Origin: Ciona savignyi
Lineage: Eukaryota > Chordata > Ascidiacea > Phlebobranchia > Cionidae
Length of the DNA: 64,000 nucleotides
Assembly: GCA_000149265.1 (NCBI GenBank)
Contig: CH002949.1
Location: 195,762-259,761, forward strand
Direction: 5' to 3'
Shown here in pieces: positions 46,051 through 61,100 of the stretch. The position numbers were made by a program, and so were the translations under genes. Position 1 is the first letter of the stretch. Every line of letters starts with the position of its first letter. The notes under the pieces were generated by a model. It was given only the letters and a program-made list of their open reading frames with translations, did not search any database and had not been told where the DNA came from.

Positions 46051-46056
46051 TTTATT
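46051..46056 (-). terminator. SEL1L3 poly(A) signal
   Basis: AATAAA on the minus strand about 86 bases past the SEL1L3 stop. It faces the SPATA22 signal about 130 bp away. Confidence 0.6.
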
Positions 46057-46141
46057 GCAGGAATAAATTGCAGATAAGTATACAGACTACGATAGACAGA
46101 GCAATCACGCATATCCTAAGTTGAAGTTAGTAGTACAGGCT

Positions 46142-49100
46142 TCAACACATCATGTGTGCATACAGATTTTGGTCCAAGTCCCCAAAGTCACACCTGTTTG
46201 AAGAAAAAAAGAGACGTTAGTTTAAGGCATGACCAATGAAGTTAAATGGATAAGTCATTTCTATTCTGGCGAATGGAGAAATTGTGTTGGAGAAGTTTGT
46301 CCGGTCGGTTAGTCTGGTAGTTTAGTGCCTTTCAATCAAAAGGTTGCAGGTGCGTAACTGGTCACTAGCTAGTCGGTTGTGTCCTTGGGAAAGACACTTT
46401 ACGGACATTGCCTGAGCCCAGCAGATTAATGGGTTCTACCAAATTGAAGGAACGTTTAAGTCATACACAACACACTGCAATATCTCCGGTAACCTGACGA
46501 TTGCCCGTGTGTTAACCTTGGTTTTCCCACTAATGAAGATAAACATGAATATCCTATCCACGGTTCACGTATGATAACAGGTGCCTATGGTCCGGCATGA
46601 AGCTATTGTAGTGTGTTGTATACTATCAAGACTTTGTAACAAGTGCAGAATATTAATCTATAGAGTTCAAGTGCTATTCGCTAAGGACCTTGCGTAAGTC
46701 TACAAGGCAGCGACCAGTTTGTATAACTACTACGCTGAAAGGCAACACTGCAATAGCTCCGTTAACTAGACGGTTGGCGCTAGGTGATCCGACGATTGTC
46801 TAAACATGAATATACTATGTGAGTTCTTACATAAAGTAACGTCAGTTATTTCTTATGCTCCATGCCAGGATTGGAAAAAATAAAAAAGATCGTTTAATGT
46901 ATGTTTTGATCAATTAATGTCACGAAAAAAGACAAACTAAGACAATACCTCCAATCATAGTGCCATCAGGTACAGATGTTACGCAGGTATTTCAGTATCA
47001 CCGGAGTTGTTGCGATGAGTTATCATGTACAATATTGTCAGCATAATCAAAGTAAAAAGAACTCCGACAGTCTGTAAGTAAAGTGATGAAAATGGGACAT
47101 TCACTTAAAGTTCGACAGATCCCGCCCGATGGTCTAGCGGTTAAGTGCGTCGCCTTTCAGTCGAAAGGTTGCAGGTGCGAAACTGGTCGCTAGCTAGACG
47201 GTTGTGTCCTTGGGCAAGGCACTTTACGGACATTGCCTGAACCCAGCGGATAAATGGGTTCTACCAAATTGAAGGAACGTGTCTATCATATACAACACAC
47301 TGCAATAGCTCTGGTAACCCGACGATGGGCGCGAGGTGATCTGATGATTGCCCGTTTGATAACCCCCTTGGTTTTCCCATTCACAGGGATAAACATGAAT
47401 ATCCTATCCTATCCTAAAGGGAAATTAGTAAAATTCTTTATTTCAGGTTAAGGTAATGTTCGTTAAGTGCCTAAGGACACAACTGACTATAGTTTACGGC
47501 CAGTTTTGATCTTACAACCTTTAAAAGGCGACGATGCACTTTTAAAGGAGAACTAACAAAGAAATTGTGCTGGACAAAGCTATTCGGTATGTGGCCATGT
47601 GGCCCACTGTATGTGGCATGCTATGTCATACTTTTTTAAACAAAACAGACAATAACTGTTATGCAGCCAGGTACAGGTCTCACTTACTTTGATATATGCA
47701 GGTGTTATTTTCCAAAATTTTGAGAGCCTAGCTTTTGCAAGTGCAATGTGGCATGGTAGTAAAGATTCTCTTGTTGGCAGTTCAGTACACCTGGAACCGG
47801 AAAAACATTAAAAAGTTATGACAAGTTTAAGTAGTGTTTTGATTGATTAAATTAATCTCTGTGAAATATAAGACAGATTAAAGAATTAATAAGTGCAGTG
47901 GTAGGGTAGTAGGGGCCAGAAACTGTTTTGTTAGATGATTGTTCCAACCAGTTAGTCTGGTGGTTTAGTGCGTCGCCTTTCTATGAAAGGTTGCAGGTGC
48001 GAAACTCGTCGCAAGCTAGTCGGTTGTGTCCTTGGGCAAGGAACTTAACGGACATTGCCTAAACTCAGCAGATTAATGGGTCCTACTAAATTAAAGGAAT
48101 GTGTAAATCATACACAACACACGCAGATAAACATGAATATCCTATTCTATCCTAATCAAAACCAACAAATAGCAAGTCTCGTTTACTTGCACAGCGCAAT
48201 GGCCATTGCTTGCACAGTGTTAAATGCCCATGTTCCAACAGTGCTTTCTTAGGCAAAGTTAAGTTTTCAAGTCTGTTGTGGCAACGTGTTCAGCGAAGCG
48301 TTTATAATCCCTTTTTCCCTTTCCTGTCTTTGCGTGTTTTGGTTGATCGCTTATTCGTCAGTACAGATTTGCACGCACAAACTACAGAATGCAGTACGCT
48401 ACACTGTTTTAATTATTTTATATCGAACCAAATAGGTGAAAAAATGAAAATGGAAACCTACATTTTATAAAGGCAGATAACAGCATCATCTTGGTGATTA
48501 ACAGGGCAAGCCAATGGGAGGTAAACCTCAACCGTGCTCACATTAATATCCCGGTGTTTATCCATCACTGTGGCTACATTGAACATGGCCTGGTAAAAAT
48601 AATATTCAAATAAGTTGAGTTTATGACGTTTGTTCATGAATATTGTCCGGATGGTTAGTCTGGTGGTTTAGTGCCTCGCCTTTCAATCGAGAGGTTGTAG
48701 GTTCGAAACTGGTTGCTAGCTAGTCGGTTGTGTCCTTGGGCAAGCACTTTACGGACATTGCCTGAACCCAGCGGATTAGTGGGTTCCACCAAATTAAAGG
48801 AATGTGTCTATCATATACAACACACTGCAATAGCTCCGGTAACCCGACGATGGACGCGAGGTGATCTGATTGCCCGTGTGTTAACGCCCTTGATTTTCCC
48901 ATTCATGGGGACGAACATGAATATCCTATCCTCCAATCCTATATCGAAAAAAAAAGAATGTTGCAATATAGAAAACAACCAGTGATTTAACAGAATAAAC
49001 AAAACTTTATCAATTCCTCTGGTTTAATGGATCTTGCCACCTTTTGGTTAATTATCTGACAGGTTATCACCAAGGATATACCATCTGATAAACATCAATC

Positions 49101-52100
49101 ATTGTGTAAATAAATCCAGTACCTGTGCAAAACCAAGGCTGGCAGCTCTTGTATAATATTTCATAGCTTTTCCCAATTCTACAGCTGACGAGTTTACGTT
49201 GTAGTAGTAGTCACCCATTTTGTTTAGGGCTAAAAGAAAATATTTAAAAGAAACCTGATTTACATATAATAAACCTGATTAACATATAATAGTAAGATTT
49301 ACATATAATATTAAAAATAATACACTACTTCAACAATTATGACATTTAGGCTCTAAGAATTCCATGTTGCACAATTGAGGAATTGAACTAATCAACTGCT
49401 TTGACTTTTATGCTTATAATTAATGATATTTTTGTTATTATGGATAAAAAAACATTATAGGTTCATGATCTTGCTCTTAAAACTATTGCTTCACAACGAG
49501 AGCAATGCATCATTCCTACATTTAGTTATATTTGTTAACATATTTTTTACCAAAAGAATTTACCATATGGATGTGGCGCCCTGAAGTTGGCGCTAATATT
49601 CCAAAACCTCCACTGACAATCCTCGTGCATGAAATCAGCAGCTTCCTAAACAACAATGAAAAAAAACGAGTATTAAAAAAAAATTGAAGGGTTAAATGGG
49701 ATGGTCAATTTGATGCGAGTTTGTCAGGGATAGGAAATCCATAACTGAGACTAGCAGACCATATTGGGCGATTTAAACAATGCAAAGTCAGTGGATTTCA
49801 CTGCAGGAATGACAAATACCCTGAAGGACCGAAATATAAGAGTTAGATAGGATAGGATATTCATGTTTATCCCCGTGAATGGGAAAACCAAGGGGGTTAA
49901 CACACGGGCAATCGTCAGATTACCTTGCGCCCACCGTCGGGTTACCGGAGCTATTGCAGTGTGTTGTATATGATATACACCAATACACGTTCCTTCAATT
50001 TTGTAGAAACCATTAATTCGCTGGCTTCAGGTAATATCCGTAAATTGCCTTGCCCAAGGACACAACCGACTAGCAGAAACCAGTTCAGAACCAGCAACCT
50101 TTTAATTAAAAGACCACGCACTTAACTGCTAGATTAACCAGCCGGACAGATAATTGCTGTTATAATAACGACTGTATTTTTCCATTTAATCTTTAACTAA
50201 AATGGCACGTTAAAGTTTTTACCCAAGTAAGCATGCAAATCAGCAATAATTTTGACTATTCGAAGCAACGGATTTTAATTTTCTCACCGGATATTCCTCA
50301 CACAAGAAAGCTGTGTTGTAAGCAGCAATTTCGAATCCAGTTTCCGCAGCAGCCATATACATCAGCAGTGCCTTTGACCTGTTTAAATGCAATTGTATAT
50401 TTCTTTATAGGCAGAGCATCTGTATGTGCAATTGTATTTTTTCTTTATGAGCATTCAGAAACAAACAAAATAAATTGGAAATAAAGAAATAGATTTAAAA
50501 ACAAACAAAATAAACCAAAACACAACAAAATTATTACCGGGATATTTAAATAAAAAATGAGTGAAAATCGTTGGAATTTTCAATATTTATTAGTAAAAAC
50601 AAAAAAAATGCTAAAAATGATTTAATTAAAATGCAACATCGTAAGGTAACAAATCTTGAATTTTTGGCAAATAAAGGTTAGATTGTCAAAACCTTGTGAA
50701 TGAAAACGAAAAAAACGATTAGTTTGCAACCAGATTCGCACCTACAAACTTAGTTTTTTTAGTTTAGTTTATTCATTTTTTGCCCCAAAGACGGCAAAAC
50801 CAACAGTCGTTAAAACACGTCATTAAAAAAAGATATAATTTAATAAATATAGCGGAATAATAAATATAACAAAAACTTCTGAGTAAAACATCTTAACTAT
50901 TCACCCCGACAACTGATGGTTTGATGTGGTACGATTAAACCAAGTTTGTTATAAAATATACAAAACTACCAACCATTGGTTCTGCTTGTAAGCTTGCAAC
51001 CCTTGTCTGATCATTTCACCCAGACTTGGGCTTCGATCCGATATATGCTGAGACCACCTGATAAATAATAAATAATTGTTTATACTTGACAGACAACAAA
51101 TAAAATTACGAACATATGAAGCAAAATTAAACTTCTCTTAGGTATCGGATAGTCAAAATAGATTAAGTTGAACCCAGTAATATTGGATTAAGTAGTTATT
51201 AGTTAAAAGAGATATCACTTGAATGGAAATAAAGTGCAATGGTCTATTTTTTGAATCTATATTCTTGAATATTCTTAAATTCATGCTTTATTAAAGTAAA
51301 GACAATTTTCAATCATGAAAACATAAAATTTTCAACAAGTTAAGATGTTCATTTGACTTATTTTAAAAAATAACCCACACTAATGTCACTGTATTGAACC
51401 AATAGATATATTCTTAAATATATAAAATCCATATTACAAATTTAAAACCATAAAGTCCATAAAACTGTATTCGATAGATTATCTGCCGTAACTTACTGTA
51501 TTGAAGCAAACATATTAGGGTAGAGGAAGTTTTCGATCCCAGTTGAATACAGATGAGCAACCTGTATGCTCGCCTCCACGTGACCTCCTGCCGCTGCTTT
51601 GAAATACTTGATGAACGCTTGTTGCTGCAGGAACACAAGTAAAATTCTAAGCTGGATTTAGTCCAATATAAACATTTTTGGGTCCTGACTAAAATATTCT
51701 TGTTTATCTTAAGAGAGTGTGTTTGTTGTAGGATAGGATAGGATATTGATGTTTATCCCCGTGAAATGGAAAACCAAGTGGGTTAACACACGGGCAATTG
51801 TCAGATTACCTTGCGCCCACCATCGAGTTACCGGGGCTATTGCAGTGTGTTGTATATGCTTTACACGTTCCTTTAATTTGATAAAACCCATTAATTCACA
51901 GGATTCAGGCAATGTTTGTTAAATGCCTTGCCCGAGGACACAACCGACTAGCTGGCGACCAGTTTTGTACTCGCAACCCTTCGATTGAAAGTTGTCATAC
52001 TAAACCACCAGAATAACCGGATGGACGGTTGTATAGCATTAAATAGCCAGATTCTGGGTTCTTTACAGCAAGGTTACTGGAGTTATTACGATGTGTTGGT

Positions 52101-55100
52101 CACCTAGTAGTTTAGTTCCATTTTAAATAGAATTCTTGAATTCGATTTAAAATTCTAAGTTTAAAATACTTTTCTAGAATGAAATACTTTTCAGTTTAGT
52201 TGTTGCATTGTGATTAGTTTATTTTGTTGGTTAGGTGTTTTCTTCATTTTTCCTATGTTGGCAAGTGCATGTGGTTAGTTGCAATACAGGGGTCAAGCTG
52301 AATGGTTATCGAACCCACAAGTCGATTCGTTACAGAATTATGAAAGTAACAACTTCCACAAGAAGGAAATAAAACATTATTTGTAAGAAAAATTTGCTAT
52401 TATCTGTAAGAAAAATAACCAAAAACATAATGCTCACTAAGTTTCTTTCCCCATTAGGATACTTTCCATTGTGATGCATATGTCCCAGGTTGTAAGTTGC
52501 ATCTATGCTGCCCAGCTCATCAGCTCGGCTGAAGTAATGCAACGCTTTCGTGTAGTTTACCTCGGTTGAGGTGTAGTACCTGGGAAATAGTTTGGAAGAA
52601 TAAAACATTTCGATTACATAGGCTGCAAGGTTGGAAAATAGGAAATTGGTGTATCTTTGCGGGCCACCACTTCTTCTAAAGCCGACTCCCCCATTGCATG
52701 GGTAGCTTTACCGCACACTTTTCTTCGAGGCTTAGTGTAGTGTAATTATTTATAAATATTTATTTTTTATTTTTATTTAATTTATTTTTTTATGTGGGTT
52801 TAGTCGACACGTCTAACCCAATGTACAAGAGAAAAATCGGCTAAGTGGTTAGCTTTGGAAGAATAAACATTGTGTTTTGTGGCCTCTGAGATCTGGAAAA
52901 CCAAGGGGTTAACACACGGGAAATCGTCAGATCACCTCGCGCCCATCGTCGGGTTACCGGAGCACTTAACCACTAGACTAATCTGTCGGACATACACTCA
53001 CCATCCAAGCGTATTCAAGGCAGCAGAACTATTTAAATCCGCAGCTTGTTTCAACACGTCCACAGCTTTATCCACATTTGCTTCTGTACCGTGGCCCTGT
53101 ATAAATAAGCCGCATGTCGTTACATTAGATTAAGCTGGCAATTTACTAATAAATGCGCATTAATATTATAACCCCCAGTATTTTAGAGGAAAGCAAATCA
53201 CTTTTTGTTATACTGCTACTGATTCTACTAAAAAAAAATTGACTAAAAAAAAAAAAAAAAAACTGGTTTTACCACAAACTGCTGGTTCTACTACAAAAAC
53301 GAAGTAACAAAACCAAAAATGTCAATGAATAAAACCAACCTTTAGCAGAACTAGTCCATAATCATACAAAGCCACTGGGTCTCCACCTTGTGCTGCTTCG
53401 TGGTAATATCGAAACGCTTCTTCTAAATTTCTTTGCAAACCTTGTTGGCCCCAGTATAATAAACGAGCCATGTTTCTCTGGGATTATTTATTCAACTGAT
53501 TAGCATGGTGGGGTAGAATAGGATAGGGATATTTATGTTTATCCCTGTGAGAAAAACATAAAAAAGGGGGTGAACACACGGGCAATCGTCAGATCACCTC
53601 GCGCCCACCGTCGGGTTACCGAAGCTATTGCAGTGGGTTGTGTATTGATACACACGTTCCTTTATTTTAGTTAAACCAATTAATCTGCTGGGTTCAGGCA
53701 ATGTTCATTAAGTGCCTTGCCCAAGAACACAACCGACCAGCTATCGACCAGTTTTGAACCTGCAACCTTTCGATTGAAAGGTGTCGCACTAAACCACCAG
53801 ACTAACCGGTCAGACATCAGTGCGGCGCCTTTTAACCGAAGGGTTTTTGGTTCGAAACCGGTTGCTAGCTAGTCGGTTGTGTCCTTGAGTAAGGTACTTA
53901 ACAGACATTGCTTAAACCAAGTGGATTAATGGATTCTACCAAATTAAAGCAAGGTCTTAAGCATAATATCCGATGGTGGATGTAAGGTGATCTGACGATT
54001 GCGCATGTGTTAACCCCATTGCTTTTCCCCTTCACTAGAATAAACATGAGTATCCAATACTATCCTTTCCTATTCTATTATTAGTTTTGTAATGGAAGTA
54101 AGTAGTGACACCATGTCTTGCCATTGACAATGTTTGCTTACTTAATGTATTCTCAACTGGCCAGTTTTAGGACCCCTCTTTTTCTATACATAATACATAC
54201 ACAGTGTAGCCTAGTGTATGATATACTACAAGAGACCGGAAATTTGCACTTAATAAAGCTAACTATTAAACGCAATTGCATACTTAATTCATACAGTACA
54301 CATAATGATTAGTAACACAGTATTAAACCTACACAAAGACCATAGTTCAAAGTACCTGGGCTGAGAAGACACCTTTAGCTGCTTGATGTTTAATCCAATA
54401 GAACAAGTCGTCTTCCTCAGACAGTTGCTCTTTCATTGCTTTTGCGTCGGTCAACCGGACAGTATTCACATTGGCCTGTGCAAATAAAAAATATATTTGA
54501 CGATCTTGTAGCCTAATTTCATTTTACCCAGTGTTGTCTTTTTTGGTTAAAACCTTTCACTTATTCATTATTACCGACTTGTGTGTCATAACCTTGTTTG
54601 ACTTTGAGATTTTTAGTAAACGACAAGACCTGGACAAGAGTAGTTGTGTTCTATTTTATGGGACTGTGATAACCTAGAACTACAGGCCTCGTAATTGGTG
54701 GTTCGCTACAGATATACGAGTTAATCCCCACAATCTAATGCAGCGATTTAGCAAAATTGTCCATTTATTCAACTTGTATTGATTTATTGGTTTTATGGAA
54801 AGGATAGGGCAATACGTTTATATGGTTTCAGTTAATAGTGAGGTTAGTTATAATGGTGACTATTTTCTATGTTACAGCTGTCCCCCAGCGTTTTTTATTC
54901 CAACTGGGATAAATATAAATAAACTAAAAAAATAAACTCAATCATATACAATAAAACCCCGCTACCTGACCACCTATGGGACCGTCATCAAGCGTTTGTG
55001 TAAGCGGGGTGGTTGTGTTAGTGAATTTTGATTTGGAGCAAATTGAATTTATACAACTGTTAGTACTGAAGTTTATCTTAAAAGATTCAGTTCTGTTTGG

Positions 55101-58100
55101 CATATTTGTGTGTGTACGCGCTTATCTAATCTTATTGTTTTTGATCACAAAATAATTTTAACCTTATTATTTTGGCGACCAAGGCAAATTATTAAGCACG
55201 TGTGGTCGCTTTAGCGGAGTAAAATTTGCCAAAATATGGCGGTCCTGGTCTGGAAACCAGGGTGGTCGCGTTATTGAAACAGAATGCAATGCATTACCAA
55301 TGTTAATTATTAGAGGTGGTGCCCGAGCGGGGTTTCACTGTAATTTGTATTTAAATTTAGTGACATGTACAATGCCCTTACCAGTTTCTGAGAGTGATCT
55401 TGTATATCTTGCTGTGTTTTGTGAGCAATAATAAAATAGTAATCTGCAAGAGAAATTTTGGTTACCAGATAGGATAGGATAAAATATTTAGGTTTATCCC
55501 TGTGAATGGGAAAACCAAGGGGTTAAACACACAAGTAATTGTAGATCACATGGCGCCTACTGTCGGGTTACGGGAGCTATTAAAGTGTGGTATGTATAAT
55601 TCACACAGTTCTTCAATTTGGTAAAACCCATTGATCCGCTGGGTTCAAGCAATGTCCGTTAAGTGCCTTGCCCAAGGATACAACAGACTAGCTGGGGACC
55701 AGTTTCGTATCTGCAACCTTTCGGCTGAAAGGCGCCTTATTAAACCAATAGATTAACCGGCTAAACATCTTGGGTTGCTTTACATTAGATGGCCTTTTAA
55801 ATGAGTGATAAGCAGAGAGTGGATTTATTATGTGGTGTCGGCATTGCAAACCAGCAAAGAAATATTGGACATGCTGAAAATAACACATTAAATACATCAC
55901 CACTTCAATGACGACATACATAACCATGTTTATGTCGCATTGTTTCTTAGATAAAACAATCCCTTACATAAATTCCACAAAAATTCTTGTCCTGTTAGTC
56001 TGAAGTTCGGCGCCTTTCAAACGAAAGGTTGCAGGTTCAAAACTGGTCTGTAGCTAGTTGGTTGTGTCATTAGGAAAGGCACTTAACGGACATTGCCTGA
56101 ACTCAGATTAATGGGTTCTACCAAATTAAAGGAACGTGTCTATCATACACAACACACTACAATAGCTCCGGTAACCCGACAGTGGGCGCAAGATAATCTG
56201 ACAATTTCCCGTGTGTTAACCCCCTTGGTTTTCCCATTCACGAGGATAAACATGAATATTCTATCCTAAATCATCCTAATACCCAGTTTATTCCACAAAA
56301 TAGCTTCACTCACATGCGGAAATGATGAGATCCTGTGGAAAGTCACATTGTCCGTGCAGGTAATTGTAACTCATCGATTTGAGGCACAGTCGGTTGCCCA
56401 GAGAAACACAACGAACCAAGTATCTTCGTGCCTGCGTGTAGTTGGTTATGAGCTTCTCGAATCTTAAACAACATTATGCAAATTTTTAGATCCGGTTATA
56501 AAACAGTGCAAAAGTTGTCTAGAGGCCAACATATAATAAGGTCAATATGCATCCATGGACACATATAAACTGTGGAGATCAGCTGGTTTAACTGAAGCAA
56601 CCAACCAATTACCAGGTCTGTACTTGGCTATCACGGTCCCAAAAAAAACACACAACCACTCACGGCCAGGTCTCCTCATTTACTAAAAATCTTAAAGTCA
56701 AACAAAGTCACGACATACGAGTCGGTATTAACGGATAAGCGAAAGGTTTTAACATAAAACAAACAAAAAAGCAACACTGGGTAGAATAAAATAAAGAACG
56801 CTACAAAACAATGTGCAGCGTAGATGCTCTTTAATTATTTTTGTCAGTTTTAAAACATATATAATGATTGTTTTTATTTAGCGTTTAATAAATAGAAAAC
56901 AGATCGTCATTATCATCAACTCAGTAAAATTTAGTGTTTTTTGAAAAAAATATTATTATCTTGATTTGATTGTCTACTACTGTCCATGAGCTCTATATTA
57001 TGCATACATGTGAGATTACAGAATAATATTCTTACCTTTTTAAAATCTTTTTTGACAGCGACTCCATTCTTATAAATCACATACAGCATATACTGGGCGT
57101 CATCATTGTCTAGTTTGGCAGCGTAGGTAAGCAAGCTGATGTTTTCATGCACTGCCTCGAGCGAACCTGATGTGTCCTGGATATTTGTTCACTTTTTACA
57201 TACTGTAGCGTTTCAGCACAATTTATTTTACACAACTAACTTTACAACAACTACTCGCTTAAATAACAAAGGTACAGCCAAATATATAGAAAATCAGGCA
57301 ATTAAGTAATCAACGAAACAAGGCAATAATGTAAAATCAGCGAGCGTCAAAAATGCAAAGAATTTAAACCCACCACATAGAAATAAAACTTTACAATACT
57401 ATGGAAAGCTGTGCAAAAATAAGCAATGGAATTGTGAGTAAGATGGGAATGTTTGTCAGTAATCATAAACTGTTGTATTGTCAATTATCATTGGTTAGTC
57501 TGGTGGTTTAGTGCGACGCCTTTCAACCGAACGGTTGCAGGTTTGAAACTGTTCCCTAGATAGTCGGTTGTGTCCTTGGGCAAGGCACTTAACGGACATT
57601 ACCTGAACCCAGCGGATTAATGGGTTCTACCAAATTAAAGGAATGTTTGTATCATACACAACACAATGCAATAGCTCCGGTAACTCGACAGTGGGCGCGA
57701 GGTGATCTGATGATTGCCTGTGTGTTAACACCCTTGGTTTTCCCATTTACAGGGATAAACATGAATATCCTATCCTACCCTATTTAAAATTTAGAATGAA
57801 CAAAACTTTTACGAACCAGACGAAAACGTAAGCAGTTATACATTTCTTAAAATGGCCAAACAAATTCGCATTGATTAAATAAAAAAAAATATTTATAAAA
57901 AAGCACTAAATACATACAATGATCTTGAAAAACTTGTGGTAGAAGTTCTCAGCCACTTCCTTATATATTGAATCCTTTGTAGTTATTTTTGAGTTGGAGA
58001 TAGATCCAACCGCTGTGTCAAATCTGGAAGGTCTGAAACCATAGATGGTTGGTTCAGTGTCGGTCCGACCAGTTAGTCTGGTTGTTTAGTGCGGCGCCTT

Positions 58101-61100
58101 ACTGCCGAAAGGTTGCAGGTACAAATCTGGTCGCTAGTTAGTCATTTTAGTCCTTGGGCAAGGCACTTAATGGACATTGCCTTAAACCAGCGGATTAATG
58201 GGTTCTACAAAATTAAAGGAACATGTGTATCATACACAACACATTGCAATAGCTCCAGAAACTCGACAGTGGACGCAAGGTGATCGTGTGTTAACCCCCT
58301 TGGTTTTCCCATTCATGGGGATAAACTTGAATATCCTATCCTAATTATTACTAAACTCTCTATGCATTCTTGGGCAAGATAATTAACAGACATTGCCTGA
58401 ACACAATAGATTATGGGATTAAACTAAATTAGCAGAAACATCTAAATCTTATGCAACACACTGCAATAGCTCCAACAAGCAGTAAGCAAGACGACGAGGT
58501 AATCTGGAAATTGCCCATATGACAACCCGTGTCTTTTTCCATTAACGGAGACAAAATATAAATATCCTATCCTGCATATGCTATAATAAAAACTTACTTG
58601 CTCTCGGTAAAGTGTGATTGTGCATCACACACATCTGTCCTTGTTGTGTTCGATATCATTTCCAAGAATGCAACTCTGCAGATTTCTGAGATGGTTTGAG
58701 ACAAATTAATCCATTGGAGAAAAAATTACTTTAACCTTTATACAAGTTTTGTACATAAAATAGCAAGGGTTTATATTATTAATTAAGATGAAATCAAGTG
58801 GAATGCTTCGAACATAAAACCTTGCATCTGCCATTGTACACTAAATACATATACATGATCGGTAGACCTATGTATAATGAATCGAGTTGTGGGTTCAATA
58901 ACCATTTAGGTAAATTCCTGTATTACAACTCACTACGTGCACTTGCCAACATAGGAAAAACAGACAAACGTGTAATCAACAAAATAAACCAAAATAAAGA
59001 CAACTAAACGGAAATCTAAAAGAGTACGACGTCACAAAGAAATATTAATAAAGAAAAAGGCACAGTGGGTGATATGCAAACTCTGTACGCTACAGTACAA
59101 AGAATTTCAAAAATGTTTTATATACAAAAAGTTTAAAATAGATATTCAGCAATTCAAACTAAGCACTTACTGCTTTCCGGACTATTTTTCCTTCGCCAGG
59201 CCTGCATGACTAACTTTCGAATCAGTATCTGCTGTTTCTTGTACACAGCAGAGTCCAGGAAACCGACTGCTTTGTTTTTCCATGATGCCGTAGTCTAAAA
59301 ATCAATGTTTTGTTCTTTCGTTATTCCGCCAAAGGTGAAAAAGACACAGGGAGTGCAATATTTAATGTAAAATTCTTTAAGATTGCTGAAATTTTCAATT
59401 TTTTATGCTAAATTAAGCCATTATCTGTTTAGTTATTTATCTATATACATTATAGTCAAGCTCGGTCCACGGAAAATCTTCAATCTACCATAATATGATC
59501 ACATAAATAACTTGTTAAACTATATATATTAGTTAACCATACAGGCTGTATATTAATAATTTTAACAATTAAATACAAAGTTGTAAAGAGACCAAACCGC
59601 TTAATGTTTTTCAAAAGTTTAAAACTTTTACGCTCGCCGGATTTCAGGACTAGCTTAAGTTAATCTCCCAATAAAGAAGTTTAGGCGCTATCCACATTGA
59701 AACCCTGTGTAAATACCTTGTAGTACACAATCACTCTCTTGTTCCGGCACAACTTAGCGGAAGCGATCACACCAGTAACACTCTGGCACAGCATACTTCC
59801 ACCCACGACAAAGTAGCCGTTGGTGGCTCGGAATGAAACCGGTTTGTGGAATCTGCGAAGATAGGATAGGATATTCATGTTTATCCCCGTGAAATGGAAA
59901 ACCAAGGGGGTTAACACACGGGCAATCGTTAGATCACCCGGCGCCCACCTTCGGGTTAATGGAGCTATTGCAGTGTGTTGTATATAATTCACACGTTCCT
60001 TCAATTTGGTAGAACCGCTGGGTTCAGGTAATGTCCGTTAAGTGCCTTGCCCAAAGACACAACCGACTAGCTAACGACTAGTTCAGAACCTGCAACCTTT
60101 CGGTTGAAAGGCTTCGCACTAAACCACCAGACTAACCGGCCGGATAAATATTGTTGCATCGAACCCAGTTGTCAACTTGTCAATTGTGTTCTTGGGCAAA
60201 ACACTTGGTGGATTTCAAAGGAATGTCTTAATCATAAACAATTGACTGCAATAGATCTAAAACTTTTTAAACACGAAAGATAGTCTGACAATTTACTTGG
60301 ATTTTGTAAGTATAATGCTTAGTAAGATGTCATAATTTTTAATTAACTTCAATTGTGCTCTATCTGCGTAAGTAGAAAGAAATTTTGCACACCAAGCTTT
60401 CTAATACCAGACTAAAATGGCTTCAGACAAACATGGTACAATGGATACTAAAAATCTATGATGCAATTGCCATTTTGACTACAACAAATGAGAAAAATAT
60501 GATAGCAATTCAACAATACACTTACACAGTTACAAAAGATGATGCTTCTGAGAAGTTAGAGCCATGGTACAGTGTTATGTTCGTCTGAAGTTGAAAAGAG
60601 AATATTATAAAAAAATATATAAATAATTGGAATATTCTTTTTTATGCATTTTTAAGCTGTAGAATTGGTGGTTATAAACGATAAATTACAATAAGTTATT
60701 AACTAAATGTAGAATACAGTTGATAGTTGAGCAATATAAAATATTCTTTAAAGGGGCCTGCTCTTCAGTACATTTTAAAGCAACACAAAATTTAGATTCA
60801 AATAATTGACTCCATGTAATTTTTTTAAGATACAAAGAGTTTTAGACGGGAACATTATATTTTAAATTAATCTAAAACGGGAAATATAATTAAATACAAG
60901 GGGCTGTGCGTCCATTCAAATTTACATAGGATACAAGCTAGCGACCAGTTTCGTACCCTTCGATTGAAAGGCGACACATTAACCCACCCGACTAACCGGG
61001 CGGACTGGTAAAAATATATTGATACGTTAGGTCACATCGTGTTAGACACATCTGGTTGTAACAAGGAAAACGTACCAGTGCATTGATTTGCTGCATTTCC

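Noticed and set aside
46909-46990. Minus-strand hydrophobic frame (MIGGIVLVCLF) near the SEL1L3 3' end
   Set aside because: No acceptor precedes it. The exon 47071-46983 has a proper acceptor, the right phase and a better transmembrane helix.
47254-47451. Recurrent open frame of about 60 codons containing [19 protein letters not shown]-like peptide, present in dozens of places
   Set aside because: It is the translated body of the SINE, not a gene. Copies are broken at random and there is no codon-level constraint.
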